This document shows, in pieces, positions 9,906-23,076 of a stretch of 64,000 nucleotides of DNA (positions are counted from its first letter, which is position 1; the number at the start of each line of letters is the position of its first letter). The notes beneath the pieces are model-generated. The model was not told the origin of the DNA. It saw only the letters and a list, made by a program, of their open reading frames with translations, and searched no databases. The stretch lies in the NCBI GenBank assembly GCA_027924585.1, contig BSBM01000386.1:792001-856000 (forward strand), given 5' to 3'. The position numbers and the translations under genes were made by a program. This DNA comes from Larix kaempferi (lineage: Eukaryota > Streptophyta > Pinopsida > Pinales > Pinaceae).

Positions 9906-12900
9906 TCTTGTTGTAATGTCCCTCAAAATACACCCTTAAACATTTTTTTTCTTAAGGGTCTTCGTATTGTCATAACACACATGTTTATGTAAATTAACTT
10001 CAGCACTGATAACTTGAGTGATGTTCTCTTGTTTATATCCCGATAATTTCATTTACATCCAAAGAGTTCTAAACTTCTATTTGCTCACTCATTGAATTGA
10101 GCATAATATTATGATAACATCATATACTAGTTGCTAACATTTTTGATATATATAATCAATTGCTTCTACATCGACCGGAAGTTAAGCTCGTCATAATATT
10201 TGCTCATTGGGTTAACTACCATATGAAACGTTACCTTCATGAAGTATAGTTAATGCCAAAAGTCATGTCGATAACTTTTCTTACCCATTTAAGAATCTAA
10301 GGAGTTGGGTTACCCCAAATGTTAAACATACATCCACTTACTTTATGTAGGATTTACACTCCTATGTAACTAATATATAAGGGTTGCAAAATATTCACGT
10401 AACCTCCTCCTTATTTCCTAGCGACATAACTATCATAAGTCAACTATCTATGCATAACCAACTATACATTGGAGGCATATTAATCATTGATATACCCTTA
10501 ATAACAAAATACTTTCACACAAGATATTAAATCCTTCTCTTCAAAGTAATTAAGTATTGAAATTGTGTAAATCTACTAACATCCCTTTAATAAGGATCCT
10601 ACACAATAATAGCCTTAGTAACATACTTTTTATAAACAATTATCCATAAAACTTTTATACATCTTAAAATCAAATCTTTATTTCAAACTAGGGATTAGAA
10701 TTTTCCATTCACGTTCTCTCAACCCCACAAATATATGAAACTTTTATATATTTAAAAGCATTATCCTTATTTCGAACTATGATTTAGGAATCCCATTCAA
10801 ATATATAAATCCCTTATATAAAGCATACAACTCTTATATATTAAAAAAAACGATATCTTTCTTCCTTAATGAAATGAAGAATACATACTTAAGACTCTAA
10901 ACCTCTTTCTTTCCTTCCTTAAAATATAAAATATATAGCAAGAAAACTTAATTTTCAATTGAATCTTTTAATCAAAATTATTCACATATAATTATAATCC
11001 AATTATATGTTACCACAACTATATATATATATATATATATACCCCAATTGTAAATTCGAACTAAATTATTGTAATTACATCTCAGACGTATATATCGTTC
11101 AAACAAACTTCAATTCAATTGTAAATACATACATATATATATAGATAGATAGTAACCTATTGTAAATTTAATTGCAAGTATATGTTAGGCGTATATATAG
11201 CTCAAAATCAATTCAATTAACTTGCAAATATATATATATATATACACACATATAATGACCCATTGCAAAGTCAAACTAACTTCAATTATAAATATAACTC
11301 TAAAGTTATATTACTATGTAATCCATGCAAGCTCTTTCTTACCATTAAATGCAAACGAACTAAAATATAACCAAGCGATAATCGTTGAAATGACTGATAG
11401 TCAGCAGATTTAGACGACAGTTACGGGAAAGAAAAGTAAGGAAGAACAACAGTGCATGCCGAATACTATACCATCCTATCTGTAGGAACCACTACGTGGT
11501 TGGAGGCAATGTTAGGGTGTAAAGGAAATGAACACGCAGAAATTGCATAACAGACCACATTAAAATACTGATTCTCGATTTAAACAGATGAGCAAGATAC
11601 TATACCCAACCACTAATCTAAAGGGCTAGCTCGACGCATACGTGGAGGCTTTCACGCATTCATGTTCATATTGCCACTATACTAACCAACAAAAGAGATA
11701 GACAACCACTTAACACGCGATCTCTAGGCAAGGCGACTGACTGTCCTACTTGAGCGGTATAAATAATGGCCAAGACCTGCACAACATGTGAAAATCTTGT
11801 AACAGGACTAGAGTTTGTCAAAGGTGGAAATGTTGGTTACAATGGAGAACTAACAGTCCAAAAACGATCACGACTTAGCAGTAGAAGAGCTGTTAAGTGT
11901 GGAAGCATTTCATCACAAATTAAAACAGAGTTGGCGCACCTATAAGAGATTTACTTAACAACAATATGAACCAACAAGTAGTCAACGCGTATGAGATGAA
12001 ACACTCCCTTCCTTCCATCAATACACAAGGATCTCCATCGCTGAGTTATCTCCCGGATAAAGACATCAATGTTGTCATGATTCTTGTGAACACTGCGTTT
12101 ACCTTCAGTTGACAAGCTAGAGAATTCCAGAGTCCAGACCCTGAGGGTACTGAGTTTACGCTCAGAAGACAGCGTTAGCGCTGCCTGCACGAAAGTAAGA
12201 GGTCGCCATATGGTACCTGTTATCACACCATAGTAGCAAGGCTACTATTCTTGTTTAGCATATATTTGCACATTCCAGAGCTTCATTATTCAGAGCATGG
12301 CTATGATGATTGTACATTTTGGGTTCACTCATGATCAGAGCAGTATATTATTCAGATTTATGTTTGACCTGGTGTCAAGGCTGAGCCTTGAGTGTTCATA
12401 TTTGATGACCGATGTGACCCTTTATCCCATACAGTTTCAGTTCAGTGCTCAGAGATGTATTGCAGCAGTGTTTCAGATGGTATATGATGTTTATTACTAT
12501 GATGATGTTGTATGATCTATGGATATTTTATCACTGACTGTGGATTATTATCTTGTTGATTTAGTCATGATAACAGCATCTGCTTGGTATATTATTCATG
12601 ATGTGCCAAACTGTTTAAAATGAACTATAAATCATAAAATGGACAATTGCTTGCACATTTAGGTTGTTTGACAAAACCCACTGGTTTTCCACCTTACATA
12701 GATATGGTCTTTCCTGACACCAATTGTTTGCTAGTGTAGGCTCCATATTCACTTGACTCCATCCATACATGACTTTCCTATTTGACTTTAAACCTTGACC
12801 TGTCTCATTTGACTTTCTGATACTGAGGACTTCCCCATTTTTCTACCTCTGTGTTTGGACCGCATCCTTGTATATTCAGTGTCTCGGCTCTAAGTTGGTG

Positions 12901-13600
12901 ACAAAACTTGCCTTTGGTGAGTTGGATTGTAGGCCTAAATCATTCTGGTCGGTTGTCCCGATGTTTGGCATTGGTTCGAACTCCCCCTAGTCACTTGAGA
13001 TGTTGTTGGCTAAAACTGAAAGCTCATGTTCTACCTATGGAAACTTATAAATTCGCTCATGGAAACTAAAAAAGGGCAAGAGCGATGAACAGCTAAAAAT
13101 ACTCCTCGAAGAGTATAAGAAAGGTAAAAAAAAAAGCAATGGTTCTTAAAAGCTATATCTAAACAATTGCTGACCTTATATGTATTTGAAAAACATACCC
13201 TGGATGTAAGCTGCAACTAGTTGTGCTTATCAGCACACCTGAGATCCGAAGGGTTATGTAGGCTAAAAAGACCATGAAATAAAATTGAATGATCCTAATG
13301 AACTTGGATCAACTTGATGTAGACATGATGCCTAAGTTGAATAAGCACTCTCTAAACAACTTATCCATTTGTGAGGCACAGCCATCCCTCGTGTTATTTT
13401 GTCCAGCACAGGGTTTGTAGCTTTCCCCCTTCTTTCAGTCCAAAGTATTTTTGAGTTAAGTTAGACAAGTCAATCCCTTGGCCCAACCTTGCTCCTAGCC
13501 TTCATCCTTCACTAGCAGTTTGACCATGTCCAATGGGTGAGTTTGTCATTTGAACTATTGTGCAAGTAATTTTATATAACAAAAGAATATACTAACTTGA
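9906..13600 (+). other. AT-rich non-coding stretch
   Basis: No ORF with recognisable protein features. Contains (TA)n microsatellites near 11020-11042, 11130-11145 and 11227-11243. The short open frames have no motif or homologue inside the window. Confidence 0.6.
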
Positions 13601-14483
13601 TTAATGCCACTGAATGGATGTTATACTTCGAGCTTGGCTGTGAGAATGATTAGAGAAGCATGTCTTAGTCTACTGATGTGATTTATCCTTGGTTGTATAT
13701 TATTGGGATCCGTGATGATGTGGGCCATATGTATATGCATATTGATGATGATTGATGGTCCCGCATACTTGGTGATGGTATCATATGATGGACAGATGGT
13801 TCAGATGATGATTGATGCAGTTCAGCAGGTTTTATTATTACTTCAGATCAGCAGACTATGCATTGTCCATATATGGTGGACCCTACAGCTGGCCTAATAG
13901 AGCAACCCATGGTGTATGAGTACACATTTCTAGTGGATTTGGGTCTTCAGGATCCAATGAGACACTTATCTTTCAGTTCCAGGCACTTCTGACAGTGATT
14001 GATGCAGTTTTACACTTGTTGACCGGATTTGGGGCTGATTTCCCAGCCTGAGCAGCAGGGGCCATGAGAGGTCAGTTCACCTAGGGCGATGTATGAGGAG
14101 GGGGTGGTCCAGCCACTTGTTTTTATCATTTACCCCCCCTTCTGGAGAGCCTGGTGGGCTCAGATGGACAACGCAGATGCCCTAGGAGGCAGTTTTGGCA
14201 CTTTCACAGCTACTGAGGCAGTTAAAAAAGGGATAAAGTGGTCACTGAGGAATTCGATTTGGGCAATTGAGGCAAGGTTTTGGCATTTGGTTTTCACAGA
14301 GGTCTTCCAGGGTGATCCCACTATCTTCCAGCCAGTTTTCACCATGTGGGTAGGCCCACAGCGATCACAGGAGGTCTTTTACTGCTTGTCTGTCACAGAT
14401 TTTGAGGACAGATTTGATCATTTATATTATCTTGGACATATTTTATTATTTTATTGTGCCTTGGGGATGAGCTAGTAAGGATT
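13601..14483 (+). other. Unassigned stretch with a 128-codon open frame
   Basis: An open frame at 14089-14475 encodes a Trp- and Phe-rich peptide with no motif I recognise. It stops just before an LTR-like sequence. It may be the decayed 3' internal end of an LTR element or chance. I cannot assign a function. Confidence 0.3.
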
Positions 14484-15225
14484 GATGCCTCCTAGCCCCA
14501 CCATGTGCTTATTTTGTCATGTCCTAGTCATCATGAGGTGGATTTTTGGTACTTTTACCCCCTCTAGTGGATGACGTCACCCTCCATGATTATTTTATAC
14601 CATGACATCATCATTATATTGGGTGATCCATGTGATATATTGTTATGGTTCATCTTAGCCATTGATTGTATGATGAGATCTTTTAATCTCAACCACTCAT
14701 TTGATGTAGTATTGTAGAGTGGTATAGGGTTTTGGTCTTTATTATCCTATATAAGGAGGAGACCCCCTATTGTATAGCTCACCTTTGGAGCTCTGGAATA
14801 TTGGAATAGAACATTTCTTTGTGGAGCATATCTCTCTTGTATCGTGGATTCTCTTGCATATTGAATATACAGTATCTCTTCTATGTATCATTGTGGATTT
14901 TGGTGTTTCTACTAGTCTTCTTGTAGGAAAGTCGAATTGGTGGAGAGGAGGGCAATTTCTTGAGGGTTATTGTTGGAGGGATCCACATATTCTCTCTTGG
15001 ATTGATCTTGTGATAGGGAGTATCATTATTGTATCTTTGTGACATAGTTGATGCTTTCTATTACATCTTTCTATCATTTTCATAATCATCTTGCTTGACT
15101 TGTTTCTTTGATCTTGTCTTGTAGGAGGAGGACGATTTGGCTATCTTGGAGGAGGACGTTTTGGTTGGAGCTCTTGGATCTCACTCCTGAATATACACAT
15201 AGGAGAATGCTATCAATTTGCAAGG
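14484..15225 (+). repeat. Probable LTR (unassigned family)
   Basis: TGATGCCTCC at the left, a clear TATA box (CTATATAAGG near 14749-14758), a T-rich start-site region and then leader-like sequence with degenerate repeats. No second copy lies in the window, so both ends are guesses. Confidence 0.4.
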
Positions 15226-15334
15226 TGGCCACAAGCACTTGAGGTAAGATCTACAAGGTATGTGCCTCTTTCATCCATTCTATCTTCATTGGTCTCAAAC
15301 CCTAATTAATTAAAACCCCAATTTTGGTATTTCT

Positions 15335-16170
15335 TAGATCTACTTAGATCTAGCCTTGCTTTTGAGAAGATCTTGAAAACCCACCTCTATAGCATCCACC
15401 CCTAGTTGGATCTATAGTTTGGTGGTGATTGGGTTAAAATTGACACACTTTTCAAGGCAATATAGCCCTCTTGAACCAAATCGCACTTCCTTGGAGAGGC
15501 TTGTTGGGTTAGATCTAGCACATGGGTAGGTGAGATCCCACTTGATTTGCAATCTACACACTTGATAACCTACCCCCAGACTTTTACTTTGGTGATTTCT
15601 ACCTTGTGGGCATCATTCCATGTTTTAAGGGATTAAAACCCCCTTTTGAATTATTTGGCACCTTAAAACTCAGATCTAGTAAGATCTAACCCTTGGATTG
15701 ACTTGATTTTCTAGATCCACATAGATCGGGGTATAAGCTACTTGGATCTACAGTTTGGTGGCCATCGGACTTGATTTGGTCCACCTTATCCATCCTTTAG
15801 CCCTCCTTGAGCAAAGTCGCACTCCCTTGGGTAGGTGAGTTTGTCCACTTTGAGGAAGTGGGTGGTTGAGATTTTTGCGGATTTGGAACGACCATACTTT
15901 GAAACCTAGGTTTAGAGTATCATTTTGTGACGATCTGCCTTGGGGGTAGCATTCCTTGTTTCAAGGGATTGTGGTCCACTTAGGTTCATTTCATGAAAAC
16001 CTAGATCTAGCAAGATCCAACCATTCCATCTCAATTAGCCCACTTGACTTGGATCCTAGGTGTCCCGATCTACATTTTGACATACCTTTTGACCCCATTA
16101 GCCCATCCAACAAGGCACTAGTCCTCCTCAAAGCAAGTCGCACTCCTTGGGAATTGTGTCAAACTCTGGA
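15335..16170 (+). repeat. Three degenerate direct repeats of about 330 bp, leader-like
   Basis: Blocks near 15335-15530, 15670-15850 and 16000-16170 each run from a GATCTAG-rich start through GTTTGGTGG (first two) to a shared end resembling AGCAAAGTCGCACTCCTTGG. They follow the LTR-like sequence directly and look like an expanded untranslated leader. Confidence 0.6.
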
Positions 16171-18740
16171 TCCGGTACATGGGTACCCCTAAAACCAACT
16201 TAGATCCGTAGATCTACTCATTGCACATCATCTAGTGCCAATTGCATCCCCTAACTTCACCTAGTGGGTCCACTTTAAGCCATTTCACATATCCCAAGAA
16301 AGTAGGATCCACTTGGTAGCATATGGTATTATACCTTGTCATCATACCCAATTACGTGGCCTAAATCATACATTGGTTGAAACACTAACAATCTCTCAAA
16401 CCACCTTCAACTATACTTTAACCCCTAGGTCCACTCAATCTTGCATTGGTTTCCGTAACTCTTCATTTACTTATCCTTAGGAACCTCTGTTTGGGTCCAA
16501 TCAACTGTGATTGGTTATAGGGTCTCCCCCTAGGTCTTGTTTCACCTTGACCAAAAGCGAAGAGTGCCTCGGTTGACGTGACTCCCACCTTGCATTGGGA
16601 ACCGTGGCATCTCTTGGGTCACCTCTTTAGTTGCCTATTTCCTCTACTGTCCCGGATGGGATACCATTAGGGGCAACTGCAAGTTGTGTGATAACAGTAC
16701 CCAAAAGAATATACAACAATAACTTAAATGCCAGTTTATCATAATATTCCATTTATACTAGTAAGTAGCTTCTATTTGGGTTACTCAATTTTACGAAAGG
16801 GTGTAGAATGAAAGAGTTAGCCATGAGTAAAGCACAACTTGGTAATTCAGTAACTAGATTATTACCCACCGAGCCAACACTAACCCCAATGATGTTTTAA
16901 AATGCAAAATAATAACTTTGTTTAAATCGACAGGGATATGCATGATGAATTACAAACATATGTGTAATAAATAATCACAGAGACATGCGAGATAAATTAC
17001 AGACAAACGCATAATAAATAATCTTTAGAGACAGGTATGATAAATTACAGAGATGTGCATGATAAATACTGAATAAACTTGAAAACAACGTTATGCATAA
17101 TTGGGAGAGATTCTATCTCTGTGCCTAATCGATTTCATAGATTATACCCACTCCATATAACATCAACAAAATGCTAATTGATTTGAATCTATCTTAATGT
17201 TTCCCATTGTATATAAACAGAAGATTTATCAGTCCTTTTACATTTGTATTTTTATTTTTTTAACTGAGTTACAATACCTATTTCGATACCCATATGGAAT
17301 CACTATCTATCAAGAAAAGAAATGATAATAACTTAACCATAATTCTTCTTTATGATATGAACTATATATGATATTCGAACTTTATACAAGACACAAAACT
17401 ATTGGTTCACACCGTGCCTATACCAATGTAACTCATTGTATACTTACCAAAGGACAAGGAAGACGTCAACAATTTTGCCATTTATAAAAATTATAAACAC
17501 ATGAGAAAATAACCTACTTACTTGAAAATAATGGGGAAAAGCACTTATCTTAGCAATTTAATATGGGGAGACTGAAACCTTGACTGCAACGTTCCTCCCA
17601 CCCAATTGGTCTTTGTCTGACGTCGGTTTTCTCGCCGAGAGACCACCCTCGAGCTGGGCATGAATCCACTAGGGTGCAATAGTATTCCTCATTTTTCTCA
17701 AATCAATCTTATTCATCTTTTCTTGGATTCTTCGCCTCCGAAGATCCCCCTTTACGAACACATTAGTGCCCTCTTTATAGCCAAAATTGCTTTTTGGACT
17801 TCCAAGTTAAGTTCTTGTTTGATCTTATCTTAACTTAAATTAGTATCTTTAGTTAATTTTAACTGATCGACTTAATGATCGACTTAATTAGTTAGTCTTT
17901 AACTTATTAGTTAACTTATCTCTAACTTAGCTAACTTAACTTAGTTAGCTTTACCTTAACTAGTTAGCCTACCTTAGCTAACTTTAATTAATTAACTTGA
18001 CATAGCTAATTGTCTTGAGATAGCTAATATAACTTAGCTAATTAACTCAAGATATTTATTCAACTTTCTTAATCAATTATCTTGAGATTATAAATCTCAA
18101 CTTAACTTATTAACTAAGTTGCACGAAACGTGGAAAAGTTTCCAAGTTTCCTAAATGGGGACGCCTAGAAACGCGACCCTCCCAAAATGGGTACGCTGGG
18201 GGAAACGCCGTGTGTATATATATATATATATATATATATTATTTTAAACTACCTCATTGTTTTGTAAAATAATAGGAATGAAACACATAAACAATAATTT
18301 AGAAGGAAAAGCACATATTTATTAACTCAGCCTTTATAGATGAGGCTTAACATCCAAAATTAGCCTTTATGCATGCGGCTATATGGGCTGGAAATGAAAT
18401 AAAACATAAGGTAAAGACATAATTACATATAAGCCTCATCATCATCCTCAAAAGTAGAACAAGATGCTTGTTCTATAGCACTAGAGCATGGATTTGAAGA
18501 AGAGCTAATCTCTCTTTTCGTTTTGGAATCACACTCTTCTCAAAACGATGTGGACCATGGTGAATAGTTTATTAGCAATAGCTTGCTTATAAAGTGAAAA
18601 ATTTAGGTTTAGATGCTTCTAGATGCTATTTAAGTGATTAAAAATTAATTTGAAAAAATAATTGTTTTTTTGGGCCCATGTAACCGAAAAAAAATTGGAA
18701 ACGTGTCGTATAGTTACGAAAAGCAGCCGAAATGCTGTCA
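16171..18740 (+). other. Non-coding stretch with TTAACTTAG low-complexity and (TA)n tracts
   Basis: No gene recognised. From about 17840 to 18115 the DNA is a low-complexity mix of TTAACTTAG and TTAGCTAA words. A (TA)n run sits at about 18215-18239. A GC-richer piece with CGTACGG words starts near 18690 and leads into the hairpin at 18741. Confidence 0.6.
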
Positions 18741-18788
18741 GCCGTACCGTACGGCATTTCCAAATCGTGAAATGCCGTACGGTACGGC
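18741..18788 (+). repeat. Perfect 20-bp inverted repeat with 8-base loop
   Basis: Arm 1 is 18741-18760 (GCCGTACCGTACGGCATTTC), the loop is CAAATCGT at 18761-18768, and arm 2 is 18769-18788, the exact complement. A weaker outer pairing (CGAAATGCTG with CGGCGTTTCG) extends the fold. The stem is unusually GC-rich and CpG-rich for this AT-rich region. Could be part of a small DNA transposon; no flanking terminal repeats were identified. Confidence 0.9.
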
Positions 18789-19129
18789 CAGCGGCGTTTC
18801 GTACCAGTACCCGCGTTTCAGTGAGTTTTCGATACCGGTACGACCTTCTGGACAGAGTTTCCTGCAACAAAACTTATTAACTTCTAGTATCTTTTCATAT
18901 AGTTATCCAAGCATTAGTTGCTAGTTTTCCATGCATATCCATGCATTAGCTATTTAGTTATATCTTTTCTACTTTGGTAGATAAGCCTTTATAACCTTTT
19001 AATACTTTAAAGCATTTACTTTTAATCAAAGACAATCAGTCCTTCTAACTTACTTCATTTAACTTATTTGCAATAACATTTAAATAGTTATTTATAAATA
19101 CCAATATGTTAAGACATTTTATCTTTATT
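18789..19129 (+). other. Non-coding flank
   Basis: AT-rich sequence up to the target duplication of the next copia element. Nothing recognisable. Confidence 0.6.
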
Positions 19130-19134
19130 CCTAA

Positions 19135-19903
19135 TGTTGGAATATTCTCACCATCATTTTTTAGATTTACATGTCTGCGTGCATTTTGCATGCTTCCAGT
19201 CATCTGCATGCATTTGCATGCATCCTGTCATCATCTTGGTGGTCCTCCCAGCACCTAGAGCCTATTTTCAGCTCCCTAGAGCCTGTCTTCAGTCCCCAGT
19301 AGCCCTCCTACCTACCTGATGCGCCCTATTTAACTCTTCTGCATGACATGTGCGCCTTTGCTCACCTACCACTAGTTATCATTCAGTTAGAACGGCTCAT
19401 CTCACCTACCAGGTGTCTGACAGTCAGTTAGAGCATTGATTGAGCAGTTCTTCCACTGATTGCTCATGCTAACTACCTGTAGCTCCTAGTTAGCTAGTTT
19501 GGAGTGCCACTTGATCTTCTGACAACCTCATGCGCCCTCCTTGGAGTCTCCATCCCCTGATTTATGCCTAGATGGTTCTGTTAGACTCAGGTAGACTCAC
19601 TTGACCGACTATTACCATTTATGACTGATACTATTGACTGGATGATGTCTCCAATGTTAACCAAGCTAGACTTTGAGCATGATTCGAATGACCTCCTTGG
19701 TTAATTCGAATTCTCTACATAGTTATTCATTATTGTATTCAGTTTTCACAGTGCCAGCTCACAGCTGATGTATGATACTGCTATTCTCTATTTTCTGTGT
19801 TCATGAGTGATTATTGAGTGCATTCTTCTCTTCTTCTTTTCAACTTCTTGAGAGTTTGTGGGAGGCTTGTTACAGCTGTTAGATCCTATTGCAGATTATC
19901 ACA
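19135..19903 (+). repeat. 5' LTR of second-family copia element
   Basis: Begins TGTTGGAATATTC and ends ATTATCACA, 769 bp. Matches 24749-25506 with scattered substitutions and small indels. It contains repeated GCATGCAT words near 19180-19225. Confidence 0.93.
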
Positions 19904-19914
19904 TGGTATCAGAG
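19904..19914 (+). promoter_or_regulatory. tRNA primer-binding site
   Basis: TGGTATCAGAG directly after the LTR, complementary to the 3' end of initiator methionine tRNA. Confidence 0.9.
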
Positions 19915-20213
19915 TAGTCAGCAGCTATTCGAATTGCAGCAGCAGCAATTGCAGCATTTCTTTGAGCAACTATCTTTCACTGAGCACCATAAGCCTCTAA
20001 GTTTCCACAGCAAATCTTGGTGCTATTACCTTGAATTCACTGGAGCAATCTAGTGAGGTCTAGCCAGGTGTGAAGGACTTAGTCATATGTGCTCATGTGT
20101 CCTAAGGTAGTGTTCATTCGAAGTGTAGCAAATCTCCATCAACAAAACTCTTCTTGTTTTGTAGGTTTATTCACCCATTCGAATTCTTCTTCAATTCGAC
20201 ATTCACTGCTCAG
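19915..20213 (+). other. Leader of second-family copia element
   Basis: Untranslated leader. The frame is open back to 20154, but ATG 20214 is preferred because the family-typical gag start (a short lead, then SNYVEWKAKM) follows it. Confidence 0.75.
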
Positions 20214-23076
20214 ATGGATCTAAAACTCACTTCTTCCAACTATGTAGAATGGAAAGCTAAGATGGCTCTCTTCATGAGTTCCAAGAGCTTCACCGGGATA
20301 CTAAATGGAACTATGGTCGAACCACTCAGTGCAATAGAGAAATCCAAGTACTTGGATAGGCTTGATGAAGCAGTAGGCTTACTTCTTCTCTCAATTTTTG
20401 AAGATCTTCACTTCCATGTCATCGATCTAACATCTCCAAAAGAGGTTTGGGACAAACTCGAATCCCTCTTTGGACATAAAGATGATCTGAAAGGTCATAA
20501 ATTGGAGAATGAACTCATCTCTTTGAGTCCTGAAAGCTTCGAATCCATCAATGCATTCTTAACCAAGTTCAAAAGCTTGATTTCTCAGTTGAAGAGAGAT
20601 GAGATAGTGAAAGAAGAAAAACAACTCATTCTTGCCATTCTCTCCAAATTGGGGCCAAACTTCTCAGTTTTTGTCTCCACTTTTCAGTCAGCTAAGATGT
20701 CCATTCCAAAATGGGAGTTTCCCTCACTTGATCACTTCATCCAATCTCTCACACAATAGGAGGAGAAGTTAATCTCCATGGGAATGATCAAACCAAAGTT
20801 GGATTTGGCCCTTATAGCTGCTGAGGCGAAGAGAGCGAATGCAAAGGGCAAGCAAAAATTTTCTGAAAAGAGAGTGAATGATACAAAGCCAAAAGATGTT
20901 CCATATCAGTCAGATGGGGCTTCGAACTCAAAGAAGAACAAGCAATCTCAGAAAGAGAGATCCAAGTGCACATATTGTCATCGGGGATTTCATCCTGAGA
21001 GTTCTTGTATGAAGAAGACTATAGACTTGATGGCTCAGTTACTTGAGAAGAACAATCTCCCTATACATGCATGTGCAAGGAAGAAAGATACTGACACTAA
21101 TACTGAGCCTTCTAGATCTGAGGACAAAGAGAAATGCCATGCCCTCATGGCAAGTGCATCAACAGATTCTTCATTCATCATAGATTCAGGAGTAACAAGA
21201 CATATGTCTTCCTGCAAAGATATCTTCTCCAACTTCGAATGCTTAGCTGGCCCTTCCATCAAGTTGGGCAATGATTCAAAAGTCTCCTCTCAAGGGATTG
21301 GAAGAATCAATCTTGACCATGGCTACTTTTCTGATGTGCTTTATGTTCCTTCTCTCACAGCAAATCTACTTTCAGTGTATCAAATGACTCATATTGGAGA
21401 GCCCAAAAGAGTGATATTTTCTCCAAATGAAGTCGAGATACAACACATAGTTTCAGGGAAAATCATTGCAAAGGGAGTTGCAACTCACACTTCAAAATTT
21501 TATGAGTTTTCCCACTTCTTACCGCTCTCAAAGCCATCTTCTCTCCATACTCATGCCAATGAAGAAAGCAGATTGTGGCATGAGAGATTTGGACATCTTA
21601 ACTACAAGCATTTGCAAGATATGCAAGCTCAAAATGTGGTTGAAGGTCTTCCAAATGACAAGTTTGCTCATGGCACCTGCGAAGGTTGCTTGAAAGGCAA
21701 AGATCCACAAAAGAAGATTAAGAAAAAGAAGACTCTTGAAGAAGTGCGAATGCTAGATCCAGATCCACAAGAACCTGAAGATCTAGCACCTAAAGTTTCA
21801 TCTCCTATTGCTACATGGGCCACCACTACTCCTGTCTCCATTGATCTTGTCAAAGATAGATCTGATCTTCATGATACAAGAACTGCAGGCTCTCCCTCAG
21901 ATCCATTTCTAGCTGAGAAATGCATTCTTATGATTGGATCTGATCCAAAGACATACTTTGAAGCCTCCCAAGATCCGAGATGGGTAGCTACTATGGAAGA
22001 AGAGTATCAATCTCTTCAAAGGAATGAGACTTGGGAGCTTGTTTCTCTCCCACCTGGAAGGAAACTTGTTCAATGCAAGTGGATCTATAGAACTAAGATG
22101 GATTCAGATGGAGTCTCCAACAAGTACAATGCCAGATTTGTTGCAAGAGGTTTTTCTCAAGTTCATGGGATTGACTATTCTGAGACATTTTCCCATGTTG
22201 CTAAGATGGATTCCATCCGTCTTGTTCTTGCTCTTGTTGCATCCAAGCACTGGGAAGTGCATCATATGGATGTCAAGAGTGCTTTCCTTCATGGAGATCT
22301 AGAGGAGGAGATCTACATGAAGCAACCTGAGGGGTATATTGATGATCCTTCACTTGTTTGCAGATTGAGGAAGTCCTTGTATGGGATTAAGCAAGCTCTC
22401 CGAGCTTGGTATGCCAAGATGGATTCCTTCTTGCTCTCACAAGATTTTCAGAGGTGAAAATCAGATTCGAATGTCTACATGAGACATGATGGTAACTCCT
22501 TACTTCTCATTGTACTTTATGTTGATGATTTGTTGATTACAGGGAGCAACTTTTCTTGTGTTAGATCTATAAAAACTGTTTTGCACAACTCCTTCTCCAT
22601 GTCAGATCTGGGATTGCTGAAGCAATTTCTTGGTCGTGAAGTCACTCAGAGTGATTCAAGAATCAAAGTTGCTCAATCCAAGTATGCTTCAGATTTGCTT
22701 GATAGGTTCCATATGAGCGAATGCAAAACAGTTGCATTCCCCTTTCTTTCAGGGATCAACCTTGAGGATGGATCTTCTACACCTTTGGTAGACAGTACTT
22801 TGTATCGGTAGTTGATTGGTAGCCTTTTGTTTCTCACACACACTCGACCTGATCTATCCTATGCAGTCAGTGCTTTCTCCAGATACATGCAGGAGCCTCA
22901 TGAGCTTCACTGGAAGGCAACAAAGAGGATCTTGCACTATGTGCAAGTTTCCAAGACTCATGGTCTTCACTATTCAGCTGGGTGTCCTTTGAACCTGGTT
23001 GGATATATTGACTCTGATTGGGCTGGAGATAGCTCAGATCGGAAGTCTACATCTGGTTTTGTCTTCATGATTGGAT

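Noticed and set aside
14089-14475. 128-codon frame as a host gene
   Set aside because: No recognisable domain, no introns or promoter context, next to an LTR-like sequence; left as unassigned.
18619-18924. Several overlapping open frames around the hairpin
   Set aside because: Frames on both strands are kept open by the GC-rich palindrome; mirror-image peptides show they are not genes.
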